Source: an uncultured Roseateles sp. (lineage in GTDB: Bacteria; Pseudomonadota; Gammaproteobacteria; Burkholderiales; Burkholderiaceae). Taken from it: 30,352 nt of DNA. The position numbers and the translations under genes were made by a program. Shown here piece after piece: positions 1 through 6,100 of this stretch; positions within the stretch are counted from its first letter, which is position 1; every line of letters begins with the position of its first letter. The stretch covers positions 1-30,352 of the forward strand of contig CAMPJJ010000070.1 in NCBI GenBank assembly GCA_946886855.1. Reading direction: 5' to 3'. The notes under the pieces are model-generated. The model did no database searches. It had not been told where the DNA came from and worked only from the letters and a program-made list of their open reading frames with translations.

Positions 1-54
1 AGCACCACCTTGACATGGTGGGGGTCGTTGGTTCGAATCCAATCGCGCCTACCA
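1..54 (+). tRNA. tRNA-Val (GAC), 3' part, cut by the window start
   Basis: The window begins just before the anticodon stem. The anticodon arm is CCACC (5-9), loop TTGACAT (10-16) and GGTGG (17-21), which puts GAC at positions 34-36 of the tRNA and so reads Val codons GUC/GUU. The variable loop is GGGTC (22-26). The T arm is GTTGG, TTCGAAT, CCAAT (27-43) with one G-T pair. The acceptor 3' strand is CGCGCCT (44-50), the discriminator is A51, and CCA is encoded at 52-54. The D arm and 5' acceptor strand lie outside the window, where the sequence AGGCGCG is expected. Confidence 0.95.
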
Positions 55-93
55 GCATGGGTAGGAAGTCCTCCGGGACTCGACACCTCAGCA

Positions 94-120
94 AACGCCC
101 GCGCAAGCGGGCGTTCTGCT
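94..120 (+). terminator. Intrinsic terminator behind tRNA-Val
   Basis: A perfect 9-bp stem AACGCCCGC (94-102) pairs with GCGGGCGTT (107-115) across a GCAA tetraloop. The T-rich stretch after it (CTGCTTTG) is imperfect. It lies 40 bases after the tRNA CCA end and is the natural end of that transcript. Confidence 0.8.
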
Positions 121-246
121 TTGTGCCTGCGGACTTCAGCGACGGTCTCGCGCTTGTGCGATGACCGCGAAACAGGTCGCTTTTCCGCGCAGTGCATGCC
201 GCGGCCCGCCATTAGGATGCTGTGATCCCGGCACCCGCTCACGCAA

Positions 247-1401
247 TTGGCGACTGTCTCCAACCCCTTGCTCCGGCGCATCGCGCGTGTCCTGCAGCTG
301 TCCCAGGCGGTGGCGCTGGTCCTGGTGATCGGCGCCGCGGGGGTGCTGGTCGACAGCGCCCGCCGCTATGGCGACGCGAACGACCTGGTCGCGCACACCC
401 ATGAGGTCCTCGATCAGCTGAACCAGCTGCGCTCCGGTCTGCTGCGCGGCGGCGTCGCTCTGCGCAACTTCGTGCTGGTGCCGCATTCAGACGCGCTTCA
501 GCGCCTGCGCGCCGCCGCAGGCGACGCCCGGGACACGGCCGACCGGTTGGAAACGCTGGTCCGGGACAACCCGCCGCAGTTGAGCGTGGCCGCGGAGGTG
601 CGGTCCGAGACCCTCGAAATCACCGGCTGGTACCTGTCCTCCGCCGTGATCGGGGAACGCGACGGCGTCGAATCCTTGCGGCAAGGGTTGGACGCGCGCA
701 TCACCAGTGATTCGTCGAAGCGGCTGCGCCAGTTGCTCGACACGATGGAGCGCGCCGAGCGCGCCCTGCTGACGGCCCGGCAGACCGAGCAGGAGCGCGG
801 GCTCCTGGCGGTCAAGCGCTCGGCCCTGGCGCTCGTGGCGCTGTTCATCGCCTTCACCCTCTGGACCATCGCCTATGCGAGCCGCCTCGTCCGCGCCAGC
901 GACCGCGACATGACCCAACTGGCCACGACGGCGGACACGGACCTGCTGACCGGGCTGGCCAATCGACGCTCGCTGGCGCGGCGGGCGGAGGAACTTGCCG
1001 GTCGGCCGATCAGCGTCATCGTCTTCGACCTCGACGACTTCAAGCCGGTCAACGACCGCCACGGCCATGCGGCCGGCGACGCGGTGCTGCGCGCCGTCGG
1101 GCAGCGCCTGCGGGCGCAATGCCGGGACGGCGACCTTCCGGCGCGTATCGGCGGCGACGAGTTCGTGCTGCTGTTCTCGGGGGCGCCCGACGAGTTCCGC
1201 ATGGCGCAGATCCGGCAGCGTCTGCTGCAGGCCCTGACCGAGCCCATCGCGATCGACGGCGGCGTGGTCACCGTGGGCGCCTCCATCGGCTACGCGGTCG
1301 GCGACGGCCAGACCAGCTACGAGCGTCTGCTCGAAGCCGCGGACGACATGTCCTACGAAGAGAAGAAAAGAAGAAAGCTCCGGACGCCCTTGCGGGCATG
1401 A
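247..1401 (+). CDS. Membrane-anchored diguanylate cyclase (GGDEF)
   Basis: The product should make cyclic di-GMP from two GTP at the inner membrane. A transmembrane helix (about residues 12-32) is followed by a helical periplasmic region of about 155 residues that resembles CHASE3-type sensor bundles, a second membrane helix (about 190-210), and a GGDEF domain (about 224-380). The active-site motif GGDEF is intact at 302-306. The inhibitory I-site RDGD (293-296) sits five residues before it, so product inhibition is likely. There is no EAL or HD-GYP domain. The start is a TTG at 247: an in-frame TGA at 223-225 excludes anything earlier, and no clear ribosome binding site supports it, so the true start could be slightly downstream. 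The C-terminal tail is short, lysine/arginine-rich and unlike the usual MYRAKRAGRN-type ending. The signal it senses cannot be told from sequence. Confidence 0.88.
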   Translation: MATVSNPLLRRIARVLQLSQAVALVLVIGAAGVLVDSARRYGDANDLVAHTHEVLDQLNQLRSGLLRGGVALRNFVLVPHSDALQRLRAAAGDARDTADRLETLVRDNPPQLSVAAEVRSETLEITGWYLSSAVIGERDGVESLRQGLDARITSDSSKRLRQLLDTMERAERALLTARQTEQERGLLAVKRSALALVALFIAFTLWTIAYASRLVRASDRDMTQLATTADTDLLTGLANRRSLARRAEELAGRPISVIVFDLDDFKPVNDRHGHAAGDAVLRAVGQRLRAQCRDGDLPARIGGDEFVLLFSGAPDEFRMAQIRQRLLQALTEPIAIDGGVVTVGASIGYAVGDGQTSYERLLEAADDMSYEEKKRRKLRTPLRA

Positions 1402-1417
1402 ACGGAGCTTTCTGGCG

Positions 1418-1474
1418 GATCGCCTGATCGCCTGATCGCCTGATCGCTGATCGCTGATCGCTGATCGCTGATCG
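1418..1474. repeat. Short tandem repeat with eight GATC sites, at a convergent gene junction
   Basis: Three copies of GATCGCCT (1418-1441) are followed by four copies of GATCGCT (1442-1469) and a final GATCG. GATC therefore recurs every 7-8 bases, eight times in 57 bases. It starts 17 bases after the diguanylate cyclase stop and lies between that gene and the convergent SCPU gene. No T-tailed hairpin terminator is visible in this gap; the rest of it (1475-1532) holds only a weak GGTTCG/CGAACC inverted repeat. Confidence 0.9.
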
Positions 1475-1532
1475 GCGCGAGGCCTGAGGTTCGTCGCAGG
1501 GGGCGGCGCCGAACCGGGCCGCGGATCCGGGA

Positions 1533-2060
1533 TCAGTAGGTGATCGTGACGGTCACGGTGTCGGTGTACGAGCCGGGCACCACGCCGGCCAGCGTCGGCA
1601 CGCGGCCGTAGACGCTGATCGACTGTGCGCTGCCGCTGCCGGTGCCGCTCTTGGTGCTGGAGCTGGCGGTGCCGTCGCCGAAAACGGTCGTGCGGCCCGA
1701 GTCCAGGTAGAGCTGGTAGCCCAGCGTGTTGGCGCCGCTCTTCATCGTGCGGGACGTGAAGTTGGACGCGCCGCCCGCGTTCGAACCGGCGTTCAGCGAG
1801 ACCGCGTACGGCGTCGTGTTGGAGCAGGTGACCGTCAGCGTCGACGAGGCGTCCAGCGGCACGCCGGCCGCCAGCGGGTCGATCGCGCTGCCGAAGTTCA
1901 GCGCCGAACCGGACACCGTGCAGGAGCTGGTGATCGTCGCGGTGACCTGGAAGGTGTTCTGAGCGGTCGTGGCGTTGGCCGCCATCGTGGCGGACACCGC
2001 CAGGCCCAGACCGATGGCGATGTGCTTGAACTTGCTGGCTTGCTTCGAGATCGTGTTCAT
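1533..2060 (-). CDS. SCPU (spore coat protein U) domain protein, pilin-like
   Basis: This 175-residue exported protein has a signal peptide (about 1-30, hydrophobic stretch IAIGLGLAVSATMA, cleavage near ANA) followed by one SCPU domain. The domain shows the typical start FQVTATITSSC, a second cysteine at 79 that can pair with Cys47, and the closing strand YTDTVTVTITY. SCPU proteins of this size are structural subunits of Csu-type chaperone-usher pili in other proteobacteria. Here no chaperone, usher or tip gene is adjacent, so it is an orphan subunit or a secreted surface protein. The ribosome binding site AGGGGG lies 6 bases before the ATG. The gene is divergent from the LacI-family gene and convergent with the diguanylate cyclase. 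Confidence 0.85.
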   Translation of the reverse strand: MNTISKQASKFKHIAIGLGLAVSATMAANATTAQNTFQVTATITSSCTVSGSALNFGSAIDPLAAGVPLDASSTLTVTCSNTTPYAVSLNAGSNAGGASNFTSRTMKSGANTLGYQLYLDSGRTTVFGDGTASSSTKSGTGSGSAQSISVYGRVPTLAGVVPGSYTDTVTVTITY

Positions 2061-2257
2061 GTTGGCCCCCTGTTGTCGATGGATGAATCTTCGTTCTCAC
2101 GACTCGTTACCAACAGCAGCCGATGGCGGCACGCGGAGTCGGGTGGGTCACTCACGCCGGTGTAGGGAATCTGCCCACGGGCGTCGGGCGGGACCGTCGG
2201 CGCCGGACCTGTCCGCCGCGTCATCTCCCCCGGGGCCCCCGGGTCTTCCCGGTGATC

Positions 2258-2277
2258 GACCGCCATAATCGACGGTC
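2258..2277 (+). promoter_or_regulatory. Putative promoter/operator of the LacI-family gene, almost leaderless
   Basis: A CATAAT hexamer (2264-2269) matches the sigma-70 -10 box in five of six bases. Transcription would start near 2276, only about 4 bases before the ATG at 2280, and no Shine-Dalgarno sequence is present. GACCG (2258-2262) and CGGTC (2273-2277) form an imperfect palindrome around the hexamer that could be an autoregulatory site. No convincing -35 box was found. Confidence 0.4.
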
Positions 2278-2279
2278 AT

Positions 2280-3311
2280 ATGTCCGACATCGAGACCTTC
2301 CCCCGTCCCCGCCGCCGAAAGGGCAGCGGCGCCGTCACGCTGCGCGACGTGGCGCAGATCGCGGGCGTGGCGCCGATCACCGCCTCGCGCGCGATCAACA
2401 ACCCCGCGCAGGTGTCGCAGGAGGTCCGCGAGCGCGTGGCCGAGGCGGTCCGCAAGACCGGGTACGTCCCCAACCTGCTGGCCGGCGCGCTGTCGTCGAT
2501 GAAGAGCCGCATGGTGGGCGTCGCGGTGCCGACGATCGCCGGGCCGGTCTTCCTCGATACCGTGCAGAGCCTCACCGAGGCGCTGTTCGAGGCCGGGTAC
2601 CAGGTCTTGCTCGGCCAGACCGGCTATGACAACGCGCGCGAGGACGCGTGGCTGGACGCGATGATCGGCCGCCGTCCCGACGGCCTGGTGCTCACCGGCA
2701 CCAGCCATTCCGAGCAGGCGCGCACGCGGCTGCGCGCCTCCGGCGTTCCGGTGGTCGAGACCTGGGACCAGACGAACGATCCGATCGACATGCTGGTCGG
2801 CTTCTCCCACGTCGAGGTCGGCCGCCAGGTCGCGACCTTCCTGCATGAGCGCGGCTACCGCCGGCTGGGGGGCGTGGCCGGCAGCGACGAGCGCGCGATG
2901 CGCCGCTTCCGCGCCTTCCAGGAGCAGGCCGGGATGCTCGGCATTGCCGACGTGCCGGTGGCCACCGTCGCCACGCCGACGACCCTGGGCAGCGGACGCC
3001 GCGGGCTGGCCGAGCTGCTGGCGCATCCGGACGGTGTCGACGCGGTGTTCTGCAGCTCCGACTCGCTGGCGCTGGGTGTCGTGATCGAGGCGCAGGCGCG
3101 TGGGCTGCGCATCCCCGAGGACCTCGCCATCGTCGGCTTCGGCGACCTGGCGTTGGCCCGGGACCTGGAGCCGGCGCTGACCACGGTCCGCATCGACGGT
3201 TTCGCGATTGGCCGGCAGGCGGCGCGCTTCATCCTCGACCGCGCCGGCGGCAGCGTCGACCGCCGCGCGGTCGACATCGGTTTCGAGCTGGTCCAGCGCG
3301 CCAGCGCCTGA
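2280..3311 (+). CDS. LacI-family transcriptional regulator (GntR-like)
   Basis: This 343-residue protein has the standard LacI layout. The N-terminal helix-turn-helix and hinge helix lie at about residues 20-72 (VTLRDVAQIAGV, ITASRAINNP, and the hinge YVPNLLAGAL). A periplasmic-binding-protein-like ligand and dimerisation domain covers about 75-340. The first 18 residues are a basic, proline-rich extension. The family represses sugar or sugar-acid uptake and use genes, with a small-molecule inducer. The next gene is a TctC/Bug receptor on the same strand, and a palindrome matching the gluconate-regulator class lies in the gap, so this protein most likely controls that receptor. The ligand is unknown; a sugar acid or similar carboxylate is an inference from the operator type and the Bug family. 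No alternative start leaves the helix-turn-helix intact. Confidence 0.9.
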   Translation: MSDIETFPRPRRRKGSGAVTLRDVAQIAGVAPITASRAINNPAQVSQEVRERVAEAVRKTGYVPNLLAGALSSMKSRMVGVAVPTIAGPVFLDTVQSLTEALFEAGYQVLLGQTGYDNAREDAWLDAMIGRRPDGLVLTGTSHSEQARTRLRASGVPVVETWDQTNDPIDMLVGFSHVEVGRQVATFLHERGYRRLGGVAGSDERAMRRFRAFQEQAGMLGIADVPVATVATPTTLGSGRRGLAELLAHPDGVDAVFCSSDSLALGVVIEAQARGLRIPEDLAIVGFGDLALARDLEPALTTVRIDGFAIGRQAARFILDRAGGSVDRRAVDIGFELVQRASA

Positions 3312-3368
3312 GCTTCCGTGACGGGGCCCACGGCGCGGTCCCCGGTGGAATCCCTCATGAACGCAATC

Positions 3369-3399
3369 TTGACGTGCCGGATGGTACCGATACCATCCG
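3369..3399 (+). promoter_or_regulatory. Promoter with embedded LacI/GntR-type operator for the Bug receptor gene
   Basis: TTGACG (3369-3374) and TACCAT (3391-3396) are separated by 16 bases and look like -35 and -10 boxes. The spacer and -10 are covered by a perfect inverted repeat with 9-base arms (3378-3386 and 3391-3399) around CCGA. Its core ATGGTACCGATACCAT differs from the known E. coli GntR operator type, ATGTTA-N4-TAACAT, by one symmetric base pair and keeps the central CG of LacI-family operators. Repressor bound here would block the polymerase. The transcript would start near 3403, leaving a leader of about 74 bases. Confidence 0.75.
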
Positions 3400-3476
3400 T
3401 TGCATCAAGAAGACGGGATCGGGACCGGGTCGATGTCGACGAGGGCCGCATGCCGTCATGGATGGAGACAAGCGAC

Positions 3477-4478
3477 ATGAAGACGGTGATGCGGGGCCGC
3501 GTGCGCGTCCTGGCCGCTGCGGCGGCGATCGGGGCGTTGGGCATGACGACGATGGCGGCACGGGCCGCCGACGCCAGCAACTGGCCGACCCAGCCGGTGA
3601 AGCTGATCGTCCCGTTTGCGCCGGGCGGCACGTCCGACGTGCTGGCGCGTGAGATCGCGGCGCGGCTGCAGGTGTCGCTCAAGCAGACCATCGTGGTCGA
3701 CAACAAGGCCGGCGCCGGCGGCGTGCTCGGCGCCGACAGCGTGGCCAAGGCCGCGCCGGACGGCACCACGATGCTGCTGGGCACGATCGCGACGCATGCG
3801 ATCAATCCGGCGCTGCTGCCCAAGATGCCGTACAAGGCCGACCGCGATTTCGCGCCGGTGATCCTGCTGGGCAAGATCTCCAACGTGCTGCTGATCGGGC
3901 CGGGCTCGCAGGCCAAGACGGTCAAGGACATCATCGCCGCCGCGAAGGCCAAGCCCGGTGACATCACCTTCGCCTCGGCGGGGCAGGGCACCTCGCAGCA
4001 CCTGTCGGGCGAGGTGTTCCGCCTGCTGACGGGCGCGGACCTGACGCACGTGCCCTACAAGGGCAGCGCGCCGGCCATCCAGGACGTGATGGGCGGCCAG
4101 GTCCCGATGAGCTTCGAGACGGTGACCGTGGCCCTGCCGCAGATCAAGGGCGGCAAGGTGAAGGCGCTGGCGGTGACCTCGGCCAAGCGCAGCGCGCAGC
4201 TGCCCGACGTGCCCACGCTGGCCGAGTCCGGCGTGCCCGGTTTCGACGTGTCGAGCTGGCAGGCGCTGTACTTCCCGGCCGGCACGCCCGCGCCCATCGT
4301 AGCCAAGCTCAACGCGGAGGTGCAGAAGATCGTCGCGCTGCCCGAGGTGAAGGCGAAGATGGAATCGCTGGGCCTGGAGTACACGCCCAACTCGCCGGCG
4401 CAGTTCGCCGAGTTCCAGAAGGCCGAGCAGGCCAAGTGGGCGAAGGTCATCAAGGACGGCAACGTCAAGCCGGACTGA
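3477..4478 (+). CDS. Bug/TctC-family periplasmic solute-binding protein
   Basis: This 333-residue protein is an extracytoplasmic receptor of the tripartite tricarboxylate transporter (TTT) type. It has a signal peptide (1-30, cleavage near ARA), then the family opening WPTQPVKLIVPFAPGGTSD, and the typical internal motifs GAGGVLGAD, TFASAGQGTSQHLSGE, THVPYKGSAPA and DVPTLAESGVPGFD. The length is typical. The ATG at 3477 was chosen because it starts the signal peptide and has GGAG 8-12 bases upstream; the frame is open to 3318 but that stretch contains the promoter and operator. No TctA or TctB membrane genes are near, as is usual for the very numerous Bug paralogues of Burkholderiales. The ligand is probably a carboxylate or small amide and cannot be specified. 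Confidence 0.92.
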   Translation: MKTVMRGRVRVLAAAAAIGALGMTTMAARAADASNWPTQPVKLIVPFAPGGTSDVLAREIAARLQVSLKQTIVVDNKAGAGGVLGADSVAKAAPDGTTMLLGTIATHAINPALLPKMPYKADRDFAPVILLGKISNVLLIGPGSQAKTVKDIIAAAKAKPGDITFASAGQGTSQHLSGEVFRLLTGADLTHVPYKGSAPAIQDVMGGQVPMSFETVTVALPQIKGGKVKALAVTSAKRSAQLPDVPTLAESGVPGFDVSSWQALYFPAGTPAPIVAKLNAEVQKIVALPEVKAKMESLGLEYTPNSPAQFAEFQKAEQAKWAKVIKDGNVKPD

Positions 4479-4545
4479 GCGCCGACGCGGACGCGCGGCG
4501 GCGCGCCGGCAGTCCGGTCCGCCTCCCGCACAGCAAGGGAAATCA

Positions 4546-4579
4546 CCCGGCGGGCCGCTCGCCGGGCGCCTCCTAGAAT
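4546..4579 (+). promoter_or_regulatory. Hairpin followed by putative -10 box of phaR
   Basis: CCCGGCG (4546-4552) and CGCCGGG (4560-4566) can form a 7-bp hairpin without a T run; it may end the Bug transcript or bind a regulator. TAGAAT (4574-4579) is a good -10 box placed so that transcription would start near 4586, about 20 bases before the phaR ATG. No -35 box is recognisable. Confidence 0.4.
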
Positions 4580-4606
4580 GGGTCGAAGACCCTCAGAGGA
4601 GACAGC

Positions 4607-5194
4607 ATGGCGACGGCCCGACGCGGCAAGACCGCAACCGGCAGCGAGGACCCCGCGCACCCGAAGGGGCCGCGGGTGCTCAAGAAGTATCCCAACCGGC
4701 GGCTGTACGACACGCAGACCAGCAGCTACATCACCTTGGCGGACGTCAAGAAGATGGTGCTCGGCGGCGAGGACTTCGAGGTCCGCGACGCGAAGACCGG
4801 CGATGAGCTGACCCGGTCCATCCTGCTGCAGATCATCCTGGAAGAGGAGATGGGCGGCATGCCGATGTTCTCGACGCCGCTGCTGGCGCAGATCATCCGC
4901 TTCTACGGCCATGCGATGCAGGGCCTGATGGGGGCCTACCTCGAGAAGAACCTCGAGGCCGTCACCGAACTGCAGAGCCGCTTCGCCGACCCGAGCAAGG
5001 GCGGCGGCTTCGATCCGCAGCTGTGGTCGCAGTTCATGAGCGGCCAGGCGCCGATGATGCAGGGCCTGATGGGCAATTACCTCGAGCAGTCCAAGAACCT
5101 GTTCCTGCAGATGCAGGAGCAGTTCCAGAGCGCGGGGAACATCTTCCCCGGCGTGCCCGGGATGCCGGGCTTCCCGACGCCGCCGAAGAAGTGA
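4607..5194 (+). CDS. phaR: PhaR, polyhydroxyalkanoate synthesis repressor
   Basis: The 195-residue product is the DNA- and PHB-binding repressor that keeps phasin (phaP) genes and its own gene off until polymer granules form. The conserved DNA-binding region spans residues 23-82, beginning RVLKKYPNRRLYDT and including SSYITLADVKKMV and EVRDAKTGDELTR. The second conserved stretch (about 83-130, with LLAQIIRFYGHAMQ) is the phasin-like PHB accumulation region. The C-terminus is rich in Met, Gln, Pro and Gly. The start ATG is preceded by AGAGGAGA. The gene stands alone here; phaC, phaA and phaB are not in the window. Its presence suggests a PHB-storing organism. Confidence 0.93.
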   Translation: MATARRGKTATGSEDPAHPKGPRVLKKYPNRRLYDTQTSSYITLADVKKMVLGGEDFEVRDAKTGDELTRSILLQIILEEEMGGMPMFSTPLLAQIIRFYGHAMQGLMGAYLEKNLEAVTELQSRFADPSKGGGFDPQLWSQFMSGQAPMMQGLMGNYLEQSKNLFLQMQEQFQSAGNIFPGVPGMPGFPTPPKK

Positions 5195-5230
5195 GCGGCG
5201 CGTTCAGCGGGGGCTGCGGGTTCAGCGCGC

Positions 5231-5500
5231 TCAGCGCTTGACCCCGTCGTCGGCGTCCTCGCCGACGACGCGGCACTCGCTCTGATGCAGGGCCGCGTTC
5301 ACGACCACAGGCGTGCCTTGGCGCGCCAGGCAGTCCTCGCGCTCTGCATACGGGTCCTGATCCGTCCACACCGCCAGCAGCACGATCACCGCGATCAGCG
5401 CAAGCGCTGCCCAGACAGGACGTCGCTTCATCCAGGCGAAGGGGGCTGAGCGCGTGCGCGGCGCGTCGTCCAGGAGCGGGGCGGGGCGGGTCGTCGACAT
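5231..5500 (-). CDS. Small single-span membrane protein, function unknown
   Basis: The predicted product has 89 residues: a proline/arginine-rich cytoplasmic part (1-32), one transmembrane helix (VWAALALIAVIVLLAVW, about 29-45), then a short exported tail with two cysteines (DCLARQG and QSECRVVGED) that could form a disulfide. I do not recognise a family. The start at 5500 is the first ATG that gives a compact protein; the frame is open upstream to 5599, and an ATG at 5431 directly before the helix (MKRRPVWAAL) is another possibility. It has no good ribosome binding site. It is convergent with phaR and lies downstream of the GFA gene on the same strand, 74 bases from it. Confidence 0.55.
   Translation of the reverse strand: MSTTRPAPLLDDAPRTRSAPFAWMKRRPVWAALALIAVIVLLAVWTDQDPYAEREDCLARQGTPVVVNAALHQSECRVVGEDADDGVKR
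5245..5270. other. Perfect 11-bp inverted repeat in the 3' end of the small membrane gene
   Basis: CGTCGTCGGCG (5245-5255) pairs with CGCCGACGACG (5260-5270) across TCCT. It lies 50 bases after the phaR stop, inside the coding end of the gene on the other strand, where it encodes GEDADDG. There is no T run. It may act as a transcript end for phaR or may be a chance result of GAC/GTC codon use. Confidence 0.5.
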
Positions 5501-5574
5501 GGCCACGATGCTAGACAGCCGCGCGCCCCCCGCGGGTGCGGCCTGTCCGCGGCGCCGTGACCGAATGCGCGGTT

Positions 5575-6042
5575 CTAGAGCCCGTGCCGCCGGTGCCACT
5601 CGGCCAGCGACTCGTCAGGAAAGTGGCCGAAGCGCGGATCACCGGGTTTGCCTTCCACGCTGACCCAGGGCGCCTTGGAGTCCAGCAATCCGTGCACGTT
5701 CTCCGGCGGCTGCGGCAACGGCGTGTCGATCGCGCTGGCGTGCGGATGGATCAGGTCGGGCCAGTTGTCGTCGTACATCCAGAGCGCGGTGCCGCAATGT
5801 CCGCAGAAGTGGCGTTGGCCGCTGCTTTCCTTGCCGTCGATGACGGCGCGGTAGACCTTCAGATCGCGCCTGCCCTTGATCAGCTTGAAGCTGCGGTTGT
5901 CGGCGCCGATGTTGATCGCGTAGCCGCCGGTGCCGGCCGTCTTGCGGCAGATCGTGCAGTAGCAGCGCATGAACGGACAGGGCTCGGTCGAGTCGACCGA
6001 GAAGCGGATGCGGCCGCAGTGGCAGGAGCCTTCGAGGTGCAT
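5575..6042 (-). CDS. GFA-fold zinc protein (glutathione-dependent formaldehyde-activating enzyme family)
   Basis: This 155-residue protein shows the zinc ligands of the GFA/CENP-V fold: CHC at residues 7-9, RCYCTIC at 26-32 (Cys27, 29, 32) and FCGHCG at 79-84 (Cys80, 83). The founding member is Gfa of Paracoccus, reported to speed S-hydroxymethylglutathione formation, but most family members have no proven role, so only the fold is certain. The start at 6042 has AAGGAG ten bases upstream; the frame is open further upstream, but that part is arginine/cysteine-rich noise lying over the kinase gene. The gene follows the histidine kinase gene by 58 bases on the same strand and may be cotranscribed. 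Confidence 0.85.
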   Translation of the reverse strand: MHLEGSCHCGRIRFSVDSTEPCPFMRCYCTICRKTAGTGGYAINIGADNRSFKLIKGRRDLKVYRAVIDGKESSGQRHFCGHCGTALWMYDDNWPDLIHPHASAIDTPLPQPPENVHGLLDSKAPWVSVEGKPGDPRFGHFPDESLAEWHRRHGL

Positions 6043-6100
6043 GGCGGATGTTCTCCTTGAGGGCGCTTGCCGGCAACGCGCGTGCCGTGGGCCGTCGAGG

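Noticed and set aside
10..225. A 71-codon frame starting in the tRNA
   Set aside because: It overlaps the tRNA and its terminator and has no ribosome binding site.
1418..1474. Possible CRISPR-like array
   Set aside because: Units are 7-8 bases without spacers; a simple tandem repeat.
487..2100. A 537-codon minus-strand open frame
   Set aside because: It is a shadow of the diguanylate cyclase and SCPU genes and passes through the tandem repeat; no family motif.
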